DNA of 64,000 bases, from positions 310,001 through 374,000 of the forward strand of contig JAMSLZ010000001.1 of the NCBI GenBank assembly GCA_026027325.1. Direction: 5' to 3'. Origin of the DNA: Actinomucor elegans. Lineage: Eukaryota > Mucoromycota > Mucoromycetes > Mucorales > Mucoraceae. Position 1 is the stretch's first letter. Every line of letters starts with the position of its first letter. Both the position numbers and the translations under genes were made by a program. Below are positions 1-11,878 of the stretch, piece by piece. The notes below the pieces were generated by a model. The model had not been told where the DNA came from and made no database searches. It saw nothing but the letters and a program-made list of their open reading frames with translations.

Positions 1-562
<562 letters not shown>

Positions 563-1470
563 AACAAAAATTTCTATATATCTATATAATATCTATTCTT
601 TTTCGTATAAAATGTAAACTCTCTCTTCTACTAATGTTTTTGTATTTTCTATTGACTGTTCTATTAAAATCCTAGTTTTTTTTTCTTGAAAAAAAAAACG
701 CAGCTGATCAATTTTATGTAGGGCACAACAGTAGTGAACCATTAAATAGCGCCAGGCTAAATAATTAGTTTATGACATCTATAGATAGTTACACTATATT
801 GCTAATATTTCAGAAATACAGATAAAATTAGAATTAATTATTGACGAGTATAACATATTGATTGTACTGAAGCTGAATAAACAAAAATCAATGAAACAGC
901 TCATCCTGAGCATAGAAAACTTGATAGATGCGATATTTTTCCAGAATTGGCTGAAATATATAAAACCGTCATTATCATCATATAGAAAACAGGCTATTTA
1001 CATTCCATTCAGAAATTAGTCGTTCATTTTTAGAATAAGAGTTTGCCCAATAAATATATAGTATATAAAAAGAACTAGCACACTATGGGATAAAGGTTGA
1101 GCTCGATGTAATTTTTGTGTGATTTTTGGCCAATATCGAATATTGCTAAATTACATTGAAAATATAGAGGGAACAGTCGAATTTTAATTGCTGCATAAAA
1201 TATAAATCGAGTTTCAACGAAATTTCAACATTCGAACTTTATTGTTGCGAGATCTGTTCATTATGAAGATAAGTTTCCCCCTCTCCTCGCTGGTGTTCTT
1301 TTATTTGATTGATCCGGACCTTGAAATTATACTTTATAAAGATATTTTCATAAATATAAATCATTTTACGATTACTCCCCAAACTCCTTTAATGTGAAGC
1401 TCAAATAGCGTATACAAGTTGATGAGGGGATAGACTTGGATTGGTACTAACTACTTGTTGAATGTAGTTT
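563..1470. other. Intergenic, no gene seen
   Basis: AT-rich sequence with frequent stops in all frames. It includes one degenerate copy of the dispersed repeat described separately, near 895-960 (CAGCTCATCCTGAGCATAG...GATAGATGCGATATTT). Confidence 0.6.
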
Positions 1471-1474
1471 GAGT

Positions 1475-1519
1475 GATAAATTGACAGAAGCAAGTTGATC
1501 ATTCTCTCGGCTATATAAA
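1475..1519 (+). promoter_or_regulatory. Core promoter of secreted-family copy 1
   Basis: GATAAATTGACAGAAGCAA lies at about 1475-1492 and a TATATAAA box at 1512-1519, 58 nt before the ATG. The same two elements at nearly the same spacing precede the other four family members (TATA-to-ATG 55-59 nt), which argues that they are real promoter elements and that the genes are co-regulated. Confidence 0.6.
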
Positions 1520-1569
1520 GATCATCGTTCATGCCATTTCTTCAGATATACATACAAGCTTTTATTCCA

Positions 1570-2059
1570 ATGAAGAATTGCCTCTCCTCTTGTGCTTTAC
1601 TCGTATTCGCCTTCTTATTGGCAAGTACTCAAACTGTCGCTACTGAAGAAACTGCTGCTGATGCCGCTACTATTGCCTCCGCTAAAGCTAGCTCTACTCC
1701 CGTTAAAGAGGCTACTATTGATGATGCCTTGGTTCAAGGCTGGTTAGACGTTATCTATGAACAATATTATGATTCATTGGGTACTCCTACTGTTGTTACT
1801 GCCAATTCACTTGTGTAAGTATATTGTTATGTTACTCACTCGGACGACTGATATCTAAAGATATGTGCTTTATAGTCCTCGTACCGTACCTGAATCAGTT
1901 GAAGGGTTCGCTAATAAAGAGGAGCTTGTCACTTCTGCTCATAATTACCATGGTAGATGGCCTCATCACTGGCGTCATCACCGTTATCGCTGGCCTCATC
2001 ATCGCTACCGTTGGCCACACCATCGTCATCGTTGGCCTCATCACCGTTATCGTCTTTGA
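1570..2059 (+). CDS. Small secreted protein, family copy 1 (RYRWPHH-repeat tail)
   Basis: Exons 1570-1814 and 1876-2059 encode about 142 residues. The start was chosen because MKNCLSS opens a clear signal peptide (hydrophobic LLVFAFLLA, then TQTVA) that aligns with the starts of the four paralogues. The mature part is Ala/Thr-rich, followed by the family motif WLDVIYEQYYDS. A phase-2 intron (GTAAGT...TATAG) follows NSLV. Exon 2 begins PRTVPESVEGFAN and ends in about four repeats built on HHRYRWP, rich in His, Arg and Trp. No known domain is recognised. A strongly basic, His/Trp-rich tail behind an acidic segment could suit a metal-binding, membrane-active or cell-wall-associated peptide, but that is inference. 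Confidence 0.78.
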
Positions 2060-3050
2060 CGCCATCGCCATTGACTATAGAGGAATTGCTTATAAATATC
2101 CCAGAATTTATCGATTGATTTTATGTATGTAAATCGAATGTCATTCTCTTAAATAAATCGTTTGGATTTCGCAGCTCCCCCCTCTCTCCTTGCTGTTTAA
2201 CTTTTTGAGTTTTAAACATGTTTTCTCTATGAGAACTATTGAGCTTCTAATAGATGAAACAGTTTGTTTCAAACATGATGTATACCTACTAGATATGATG
2301 TTGTAGAAATAACACTCTCACGCTCCACAATTGAATATCTAATAATGCGTCTTTTAATTCACAATTTATCAATGAGAGGGAATATATATCCTCTGTAGTG
2401 CAACTAAAAATAAATTATGTTATGTACATAGATTCAGCAGCTTATTCTGAGTATGGATTGCTTATCCGATATGAAATTTCACCGAGATCGATCTTTAGAT
2501 CTTTAGATCTACAGTATGGATGATATTGTTTATAGGAAATGCACATAGTTCACTTTTGACTATTATGAAGTAGAATGTGTCAACCACGATTCATTTAAAT
2601 AAAAACCCTAATGGATGTAGTATTTTTATGTTTAGTTTGATATACTAATACAATGTAACATTTGACCGACATATTATTATTATAAATCTAGGTTAAATGA
2701 ATCGCATACTATTTACAGTAAATCGCTAAAAGGGTGTATTCATTATAGTCCAATCAGGCAATAAATTTAACACATTTAATACTTCATTCCAAGCAAGTCG
2801 TAGCAATCATATATGACATTAAACCGGGAAAAGTAGAAATAACGACAGTGAGCTGAAATGAGGCAATTTCTTAAAGGAAGTTTCCTCAGACCGATTTTTC
2901 CTACGCCTTCTTTTCTTTTGCACCGCATAAAAAACAGTATTTTCAAGACATAATAATTAGAAAGTGTTAAATGAAAATGGCCATCACTTTGTTTTTTTCT
3001 CAGCGAAATTATATGACAGTAGTTCCTGTTTTTTTTTTTTTTTTCTGTTT
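2060..3050. other. Intergenic, no gene seen
   Basis: No convincing reading frame. One copy of the roughly 100-bp dispersed repeat lies at about 2431-2520 (CAGCAGCTTATTCTGAGTATGG... CACCGAGATCGATC), with a short ttagatc tandem inside it. Confidence 0.6.
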
Positions 3051-3054
3051 TCCT

Positions 3055-3540
3055 CGACCAGAATCAACATCAAACGGAATTATTTAGAAATTCAGAAGAA
3101 TGTCAAGGAAACATCATTGAAACCATCAAGCAAGAAATGCTTGCAAGTATATAGCCAATTCAAAGCTTAGATTTGTCTTGTTATTCTCTACACTGGCATT
3201 ATTTCATTATCACCAAAGTCATGGCTATCACCCATTTTACAGAATCTTTATTGGCAGATGTTAGAATGAACAGCTTGGCCCGAAAAATGTCTGGTTATAT
3301 CGAAGGATGCAATTGACTTGAGCGATAGCGAAAATAACCAACACATGGATCCTCTTGTGGTACTTGCTGTGTATTTCTTTAATAAAAAAGGTACATAAAC
3401 AAAAGCTGCAAGATATTGGTAATCCTATTATCCAGCTTCCGCATTCCATTGATAAAAAACAATCTATATTTTCAAATATCCTGATCCACAACCTTTTTCT
3501 TATGATCTCTTCATATATGTATTGCATTAGAACGATCTAA
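3055..3540 (+). pseudogene. Remnant of a lineage-type gene with LEIQ motif (possibly PD-(D/E)XK-like)
   Basis: Broken plus-strand reading frames retain fragments that resemble the minus-strand remnant just downstream. They are a YLEIQKNVKETSLK...KKCLQVYSQFK stretch near 3090-3168 and, in another frame, NQHMDPLVVLAVYFFNKK near 3337-3390. The order (an E-x-Q motif, then a segment like DPxVxLxxFxxxQK) matches the neighbour at 3854-4575. E-x-Q motifs of this sort occur in PD-(D/E)XK-type transposase-associated proteins, and I recall similar hypothetical proteins being common in Mucorales, but this rests on memory. Stops and frame changes between the fragments point to decay. Confidence 0.4.
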
Positions 3541-3853
3541 GTCAGGGAGAAAGATAAAAATACCTGCATTAATTTTTTTTCTTCTATTAATGTGGTAGGT
3601 GAGTATTGAGTAATACTAGACAACGATAACTCTATAATTAGTTAACTCTACTAAGTCTTTATGGTTTTCTTTATTATATTGAAAATGATGAAGCGCTATC
3701 AACTGAAAAACCCACTGGTTAGTCAACTTTAAATTCTATATCTGCTGAACTCTATGTCTGCTTAGGTTATTTGTAAGGAATAGTAGATTGTTGTAAAGAA
3801 ACCAAGCAGCAGAAGGGAAAAAAACATTATAGCATCTTCATTTAAATTTTTTA

Positions 3854-4575
3854 TTAAGGTTTTGTTTCGATTGCGTCTAAAATATCTGTATCGGTCTCAT
3901 TAATTTCCACATACATTCTTTTCAAAGTGTAGTTTTTTGACTGAGCGTTCTTAATAGTTTGAACCAACAGCGAAGCTGATATTTCATTGTTTATCAGATC
4001 CAGAAGCTTTTCATATTCACTGTTTTGTATATCGCACATTTGACCTATAGCTTCGACTAAATTCAGTCAATTGCCTGTAAAGCTTTCATAGTGTTCATTG
4101 GCCAAGTTGTACAATAACTTCATTGTAAGATCATCATTACAAGGAGCGCTTATAATTGAACAGACTTGCTGAGTTAGGAACAGCCAAAATGCAACAAATG
4201 GCTCTAAAGGTACATCGATGTTACAATTACAGAAATCTACCTGGCACAAAATAAAACACTGTGAAGCCCAACCTTTTGAAGGATAAATTACACAACCTAG
4301 AACATGGATTTGCTTTGTATTGTTATGAACACTAAGGTTCAATGCATACGATTAATAAAATGGGTCCTTGGAAGTATTTTTCATATGTTTAAGACATTAG
4401 TTGACTACCTTTTTCATAAATAGGTCATCTATTCTGTGTTGAAGTTCAATAATTATTGGTGAACGATTAGTACTTTGTGGTTCCAAAACCAAAACTGATC
4501 GCATTCTATCTTCCCGTTCGCTTTCTGCCACAATGTACTCATCTTGTGAGTTGTTCAAGGCTTTTGTAATGATGT
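3854..4575 (-). pseudogene. Remnant of the same family as 3055-3540, opposite strand
   Basis: The minus strand carries, in order: an exon-like stretch at about 4409-4575 with RSPIIIELQHRIDDLFMKK followed by a plausible GTAGTC donor; a frame at 4067-4342 with GWASQCFIL, then PLEPFVAFWLFLTQQ and DDLTMKLLYNLANEHYE; and a frame at 3854-4039 with EYEKLLDLINNEISASLL. The IIIELQ motif resembles the E-x-Q catalytic motif of PD-(D/E)XK nucleases. No clean splice joins the last two frames, so I treat it as decayed. It converges with the plus-strand remnant upstream. Confidence 0.42.
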
Positions 4576-4619
4576 TTATAGCCAGTATTACGCGCTAAGG
4601 TCTTTAACATTAAGTCTGT

Positions 4620-5850
4620 TCCTGGATGTAGTTAGGCTAGTAGGATGGAAAGAGATATCTGTAAAAAAAAAAAAATAAATAAATAAAAAAAAATAACCTG
4701 CTAAGTTAAATAAAATCAGAGAGAAGCCAGAGAGAATGTTCTATTCCACCTACTATTTTCTATCCTCGACACAACAGTAAGGGATCAACAACTCATTTAT
4801 ATTATATACGGACTCTATCTGATGTTCCAATCAGATTAACGAAGTCCGCATATATACAAGCAAAGTGTCATCCTTAAAACTATTAGCCAATAATCATTAC
4901 AAAAAGCATGCGGCATCATACCATCTAATGGTATTGAGTGTATGTTAAGACAAGAACTAAACACCAAGCAATACGTGCTTTATACGAGTACAATAATACG
5001 TGATTGAAAGGGTTGTTATTGTCTGTTGGAATTGGACTCTGTTATACAGTCATGTTTGCTGATAGATTGGATGTTACGCTATTAAGCTCTGATAAAATGT
5101 ATATAAAGGCCTACTTTTGAATTGTGAATAAGCATTAGAATAAATTTTACTATCAGGACAATTGATTTCATTTAATTTAATCTGAATTATATCCTTCGTC
5201 TTAAGCACTGGATATAACAAAGAAACCAAAGCGATATTGGTACATCATCATTTTAATTTATAACATCTTACTATAATATCATTGGTGAATCAATATTTTG
5301 AATATCTTGTACAAACCGACAAAATCAACTGGTCGCACTATATATAAAACAATATAGGGCAAATCTGATTCCTCGTCACCTGCCAATTAAAATATACACA
5401 CACACATACGAGGCTTTTATTTGATGTTCATGCAGCGATAGGATACCTCATCTTTCCATCGGCTTCTATAATTTGATACACTTTTTTAAAAGTTAATATA
5501 TCTATTCGACCTAATAGGAAATATGGACATGACTTTTGTAGATCAGTATTCGTCCTTATATCGTTCTTGCCTGTATATTTGGAATTGAAAACTTTCTGTG
5601 CAGGTTGTTTCACCATAAGGAATTCACCCTTCAAAAATTGTTTTTATATTCAAGCTGTCTGTTATAAATAGATACAATGGTATCCCAAAGAGTTATTCAG
5701 CGGTAAGCTCGTGAAACAGTAATGCATTGGCAATCCTTTTTTGCTCCTACAGATAAACAAAACTGGGCGTAAATGTACCATGTTTGAATATAAAATGATA
5801 GTACTTCTTAATCAAGTATCTTGTTCTTCTTCCTTATAATCTATATAGTG
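4620..5850. other. Intergenic, no gene seen
   Basis: AT-rich, with short A tracts near 4660-4695. No open frame with recognisable protein features on either strand. Confidence 0.55.
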
Positions 5851-5856
5851 TTAAAA

Positions 5857-6183
5857 ATGAAAATCAGTATTGTCTTATCTGTATTGCTAGTTCCATTCTT
5901 TGTTAAGGCCCAAGAAGGTGATAGCTTTGAAATCGACTTTTACGGAAAGCATAATTATAAGGGTAAAACGGTTGGTACCATTAGTGGTAACGTAGCTCCA
6001 GATTCTGGTGCTGGAACGCCTAGAGGAAATATCACAGTTTCGTCTTTCAAAACGGCCGATTGGCTGCAGGTTACTCTCTATACAGGTCCTTACTGGAGTG
6101 GATCAAAGAAGGTCTTTGTTGGTTCGCAAAAGAAGATTTCACCTCCATTCAAAGTTCGTAGTGTCAAATGGAAGCACTTGTAG
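5857..6183 (+). CDS. Secreted beta/gamma-crystallin-like protein, copy 1
   Basis: This single-exon gene encodes 108 residues. The start at 5857 gives a signal peptide (MKISIVLSVLLVPFFVKAQ) that aligns residue for residue with the next gene. The mature protein begins with FEIDFYGKHNYKGKTVG, the pattern of a beta/gamma-crystallin Greek-key strand pair (aromatic-x-aromatic followed by a x-N-Y-x-G turn). It has a second strand region TLYTGPYWSGSKKVFVGS and ends KWKHL. There are no cysteines in the mature part. Proteins with this fold are often Ca-binding or structural; whether this one binds Ca cannot be told. The fold assignment is a motif judgement, and a fungal antifungal or wall-associated small protein is an alternative. 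Confidence 0.75.
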   Translation: MKISIVLSVLLVPFFVKAQEGDSFEIDFYGKHNYKGKTVGTISGNVAPDSGAGTPRGNITVSSFKTADWLQVTLYTGPYWSGSKKVFVGSQKKISPPFKVRSVKWKHL

Positions 6184-6489
6184 TAGTCTATCTTGACACA
6201 TTGGTTATTTTCGTAGACCTGTATGCTCTTCTTATGATCAAGATTATATAAATATAGTGTTTTAAGTGAATAAAAGGGAATAAATCCAAATGTCTTGCTC
6301 AATGAAATTTGTTTGCTAATACATCAAGTGATTATCTCTATATATACATGTCGTTTCCTTACCTTTCTATTCTACAGAAGTTATTTTAAACCATATTGTC
6401 TATATATGTATAATCTTTTACCAATAGAAAAAAAACTATAAATTGGGCTTAATCTTATGTTCTTTGGCCTACCCTTTGTCTTGTTCAGC

Positions 6490-6825
6490 ATGCAATTTAC
6501 TTACTGTTTCGTCTTGCTTGCCGTTCTCTTTGCTTTTGTTAAAGCTCAATCCGATACTACTGATAGCTTTTGTATTACCTTTTACCGTTACCCTAACTAT
6601 GAACAGCAAAATGGTAGTATCTGCGGCAGTGTAAGTCCTGGTGGAAGTGCTGGTAGCCCTAGAAGAGGCAATATCACTATTGGTTCTTTCGAAGCTCCCG
6701 ATTGGTTGGAAGTTAGCATCTTTGAAGACTATTTTTATCGTGGAAAATCTCACGTCTATGTTGGCTCGCAAAAGGACTTGTCTCCTGTATATACTCTTCA
6801 TAGCATCAAGTGGAAGCATTTGTAA
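6490..6825 (+). CDS. Secreted beta/gamma-crystallin-like protein, copy 2
   Basis: This is the tandem paralogue of the gene 300 bp upstream, 111 residues, no intron. An in-frame start exists further upstream, but 6490 is preferred because MQFTYCFVLLAVLFAFVKAQ then aligns exactly with copy 1's signal peptide. Shared mature features are a FYRYPNYEQQNGSICGSV segment, APDWLEVSIF (TADWLQVTLY in copy 1), VYVGSQKDLSP and the terminal IKWKHL. Unlike copy 1 it has two cysteines in the mature part (FCITF and SICGS), close enough to form a disulphide. The pair looks like a local duplication followed by divergence. Confidence 0.77.
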   Translation: MQFTYCFVLLAVLFAFVKAQSDTTDSFCITFYRYPNYEQQNGSICGSVSPGGSAGSPRRGNITIGSFEAPDWLEVSIFEDYFYRGKSHVYVGSQKDLSPVYTLHSIKWKHL

Positions 6826-7182
6826 TATAAGTTACCTAATAAAGAGAGCCCTTTGGCATATAATTTAACTATATTTCAATGAAAATACGAAACGAGAACA
6901 CACGTCCTGTAATCGTAAGGCGATCTTTTCCTATGAATCAATTAGATTCCTTAATGTACAACGCTCTTTTACTTTCTAACTGTAAGATGAGCCATCACAT
7001 GAATAGTTTGAATTATAATCATATTAAAAGCTAAAATGGGGACAATGATAAACCCTATGCTGTCCAACAAGCAAAGATCCATCAATCAAAGCCCTTCTAA
7101 AAGTCATTATCAGAGTGCGTCATGTAGATAAAACAGCACATCAAAATGCTCTGGATGATAATACAATAAAATGACTACAGTT
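6826..7182. other. Short intergenic interval
   Basis: 3' flank between the crystallin-like gene and the convergent acyl-CoA-synthetase-like gene. Nothing recognised. Confidence 0.6.
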
Positions 7183-9446
7183 TTATTTTGTTCCAAGGAC
7201 TCTTAAAGTACCATTGGGCAAAAACTCACCGAGATAATTGGTCATAAACCATTCGTCTTCATCAAGCACACCCTCAGTGGCAGATTCATCTTTGTAATAA
7301 CCTGTAAATACATTGTTGCCACGAACCCAAATCTCACCACGAGGATTTGGTTTATCTTCTGCAGTCAACGAAAGTTCTGGAACATCGACCAGCTTGACTT
7401 CATTGCAAGGCAATGGGGCGCCCTTGGCATCATGAGCCGCATTATAGTCATAAAACATGGAAGCAGTGATGGATGAAGCAGTTTCAGTCAAATTGAAGGT
7501 CTGAAGCACTTGAACGCTCAATACAGCACGTAAAAAGGTAGCCAAAGAAGGATCAGCATTATCATCTACAGGACATTGAGTATATAAACATAAAAAAATC
7601 TATGTTTCGTACCATTATCGATATAGATCAATCTCAAGTTTCCTCCAAATAGAGTTTGACGAATATCTCTAAAGACCAACATGTCATATTTGCAGTCATT
7701 TACCAAACGGCTTTCTCGCAAGTATTCTTTCTTGACTTCAAAACCACGTCTGAACAAGAAAGATTTTCCATAACGTGATTCAATTAATTGCTTCACTTGA
7801 TGAAGAAATGCTGGACCACTGGTTTATATTGTGGATTATTACATTGCATATCTAGTTCTGTTCCTTTTCTTTAAAACTTACCTAGCAATAATAGTAGGCT
7901 TGGCCTTGGCAATTTGAGAGAGACAAGAGTTGACATTGCTATTGTCGTTAATCTCATCACCAAACGCAATGGATCCACCCAATAAGCTTACAACAGCAGT
8001 CAATACGTGCCCAAATACATTGTCTAGTTAAATGTTAGTCTATATAACTTACTCTTAGTTATGCTACCTACCAATAGGTAAATTCAACATCAAACGATCT
8101 TTGACAGTCACCTTTTGTTGAGGTGGAATAACAAGCAAGTATGAAGCTATACACACACATTAACATAACTTTGAAGTTTGTTTTCGTATCGCACTTACAA
8201 ATACTGGACAGCAAGTTCTAATGGGCCCCAATATTAACATACGGTTACATAAGCAAGTATTGATATAGCTTACCTTGTGTTTTAATACAACGCCTTGCTT
8301 AGATTCCTATCAAAAATACTTATTAGTGTGTTGCTTTGATTTTTAGTAACAAGAGTCTAACCTTTGTTGTGGAAGAACTAAAGTAGATGCTTGCTATATC
8401 ACTTGCATCTGGTAAACAACGGTCAGCACTGCAATCACTTGGGTATTGATATCCAACACTTACCTACTGTCACATCCTTAAAATTGACAGTTTTTCCTTT
8501 AGCTTCTACGTCTGAAATTGAATTCACCTCAATGCCAGCATCTTGAGCTTGCTTTTGATCTTCTGAAGACGCTTCGCCCAATACAACGATATGTTTCAAA
8601 GTACTTCCTCTAGCCAAGGAGAGCACGCGCCCTAATGCATCTGGATCAGTCACTAATAACTTCAAACTCGTCTTTTCAATAACATGTGACAAGTGTGATG
8701 AAGAAGCAGAAGAAGAGACAGGCACAGTGACAAGACCATGGCTGTGGCAAGCTACCATCATTTTTTTTTAAAAAAAAGTAAGTTATCTAGAGTTAGCATA
8801 AAACTGTATTTTCTCTTACCAATCTCGGTCAGAACAGTCTCTAATTGTTTAATTTAATAGTTTGTTAGGCCAAGCACGATAACAGAAAACTATTTCAACT
8901 TACCAAGAGAGTTTTTAGCATAAATACCAACAAAAGAGCTTTCATTTCCAGACTTTGGTTCCAATGAAGCAATTGCTCTAAAACCTTGATATAGAGAAGC
9001 TGCTCTATTACCAATGGTACCTGAAGAAAATATAGGTTAGCATCGTCCAATCGAATGCGCATTCCTCATTTACCATAAGTAACCTAAAAAATATCTGTCA
9101 GTAATAGCTTTATTGCACTCGTGGGCATAATTATGCTTACGTATCCGGTAGTAGAGCTCAAGAAGTCTGCAGAAGCATTCTTTGCAATACCACCTGCTTT
9201 GTAAAAATCGGCCATGGTACGGACATTGCGATCAAAGGTAGAGCAAAGTGGGGTCTTCATGGGGTACATACGCGAACGATAAACGGCACTTTCCTCGGGA
9301 AGACGAAGTCGGGCGACATCAGACTGTGTATTCAATAGCAAAGGATGGATATCAGCAGTTTTAGAGTTGCGGACAGATAGTAAGGCTGCAGCACCAGCGA
9401 TAGAGGTTAAAAGAGCATAACTCAAAGTATCTAATTCAAAGCTCAT
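7183..9446 (-). CDS. Long-chain acyl-CoA synthetase-like (ANL) protein with degraded motifs and no C-terminal subdomain
   Basis: Twelve exons (9141-9446, 9074-9083, 8904-9020, 8820-8840, 8464-8751, 8362-8408, 8274-8306, 8199-8217, 8072-8146, 7882-8023, 7613-7818, 7183-7565) join in frame to 548 codons. An N-terminal hydrophobic segment (LSYALLTSIAGAAALLSV) suggests a membrane anchor. Adenylate-forming features are visible: GYVTYGTIGNRAASLYQG, EIACHSHGLVTVP, NLPIDNVFGH and FNLTETASS. The ATP-binding loop, normally YTSGTTGxPKG, reads YFSSSTTKESKQGVVL. The usual YG before TE is FN, and the TGD motif reads TNYLG. The protein stops at LRVLGTK, where family members continue for about 100 residues with the mobile C-terminal domain. 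Acyl-CoA synthetase activity is therefore doubtful; a pseudoenzyme with an intact frame fits best. Confidence 0.8.
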
Positions 9447-9539
9447 GGTCAATGTATACAAAGAGAAAAGGGTAACTGGAAGCCTGCCTGCAAATATAAG
9501 AAAAATCACGAGCTCGACACAGCTCATTGGCTGAAAACG

Positions 9540-11878
9540 TAATGGTGCTCAGTATGATTATAAGAAAAAATCTCGCGTTTAATGAACGCCGAACGCCTGA
9601 TTAGACAAGGGAAATGATAAAGTAAGGTGTGTATATTACTTGTTCTGAGAATAATCTACGCTTTTGCTTTGTAACCAGACTGTTCATTATGTCAGGAAAG
9701 AATCCATAAAAGTAGACAAGCATGCTCGCTAATTTCATTGGCTGTCAATGATTTCATATGGGGTCCACCACCATCACCGTCGACGGAGTCCTGGAAACTA
9801 TCAAATTGCATCTACTTCTGTAATGAAGCAAGAATACAGTTCGAAATCTAGGAAATATATAGATCGCAGACTGTATTTTTGTAACGATATATATATACAT
9901 TATTTGAAAGGATTTTTAATTCTTTGCAAATCATGTTAAATATACCAAAATTCCTTTTTTTTTTTGGCTTAAATTATCATGTTTCTGGTTTACAAATTAT
10001 ATAGAATGTCATGCTTTGTATAATAGCGGGAGATGTCTGCCGACCTCAGTCAAATGCTATATCCGAGAGTTTCAAACAAGCCTTGGTGCTTTGTTACGTT
10101 AAACGTACTATTTTTAATGGCTTCTGGAAGCCTATGAACGATTGGCTTGATAGTGTCAGCAATATCCATTAGTTGTGTGGAATACAAATAACTTACAGTC
10201 AACTACTAACACATAAATGCATTGACCATACTCTGGTTTGAGAAAAAGATTATGATAGATGCGCTACCTTACTCAAAGCATGGAATGTCATACAGATGCT
10301 AATCCGGACCAAGATCGGCCAAGAGATCTATTGATTATTATATCTATTAGTTTACGCAAACTGTGTATAATTTAAAGCACATGCCTAAGCTATATTATAT
10401 CCATTATACTTCAGTCAAATAATAGTCGGAATAGATCCCCTGCCACGTTTTGAACTTGCGCTAGTCTTTAGATGTGACATTAAACAGGAATGGTTCAAGA
10501 AATATATTGAAAGAATAGCTTATTTCAGAAAAAAGATACACATAATCCATTAATAACATGCATCAAACTATGTAAACGCATGCTGACATATTTTAGGGAG
10601 TATTCGATTTATGTCCACATTTCTAAATATGCAGAAAACCACTCTTATCAATAATAAATCAATGAAATGAGAGAAATGGCAACTATCCTTTAACCATTTG
10701 ATGTACCGTTAATATTATACAAACTTTTGCCAAGAAGGATTTAGGTATGAACTGTAGTTTATTATAAAAAAAAGGTGATATAACATTCTGAATAAAAGTT
10801 TTTATCTTTAAGAGAATTAAAATTATAATAGCCAACAAATCTTCAGCAGTCAATGAAAATCAAAAGAGTTCCTAGTGAGCTCAACCTAGAAGCATATATA
10901 CGGATTTTAAGATATTCCAGATACGGTATGGCGTCAATATATGTAAATGTGGTATATGATTAAACAGTAAATTAGAAGATATAGTATTACAACGATCATT
11001 CAATTATAATAAAGAGTTTGATTGGAGGCGTATAACATTTTACTTGCGTTTTGGTGAAAACTCTCTTCTACCAAAATTCTGTGCAAACATCTAAATCTTA
11101 GGTACCGAGGGCAATGTTGCACTGAGGGACAGTTAACCCAGGTTATCAACTAAGAAGATGTATGACGTGAGAAGAAAATCATTAGCTGAAACATGAATGC
11201 AAAAGATACAGGGATTAAAGCCTTCATTCTTTTACCCCAAGTATCTACTGAAAACATGCAAATAGCGGTCAGTATATATATATATATATATTACAAAGCA
11301 GTCGTTATTTATGGATGCGTGATAACTAAGCGGCAAAGGAGCGATGCTTCCGTAACACTCTCCAAGAGGTACCTAGAACTCCTGGAAAAAAACCAAAAAA
11401 GTGTGACGTCCTGGGTTCTAGTTTATACTCAGTAGTAAATAAGGCTTCTGGAGAGAAGACGACAGTAATGATTGCATTTTGGAATATCAGTCATCCTTTT
11501 TTTTTCGCTCTTCTTTCTCTCTCCCCTTTCTTTCTTGTATTGTGTTTATCTACCATCCAAGTTTTATGACCAAGAAAAAGAGAGATCAAATATATTGACT
11601 CTGGTGCAGTCATGCTCGCTCAGACCAACTGTGAAAAAAAAAAATCCTGCAAGATTTACTTAGGTTGGCAAAGAATGATGGTATCATATTAGACGAGTAA
11701 AATAAGTATATACTAAATGTACCTTTTTTTTTTATTATTTTACAAGAGGTTGATATGGAAAGTATGCCAATAAATATTAAGATGGAGAGGGGTGGTTGTA
11801 AGTAGAACTTTTTTTAGACAATTGAAAAGAAAATGGTATATATATACAAATAGTTGATTAATAGAGATGATAAGGGCG
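9540..11878. other. Long intergenic region
   Basis: No gene recognised. It contains a copy of the dispersed repeat at about 10257-10345 (GATGCTAATCCGGACCAAGATCGGCCAAGAGATCTAT) and a (TA)n tract near 11273-11290. Confidence 0.55.

Noticed and set aside
1824..2132. Hydrophobic frame across the RYRWPHH repeats
   Set aside because: It is the alternative frame of a GC-biased repeat. The spliced frame aligns with the paralogues and the hydrophobic one does not.
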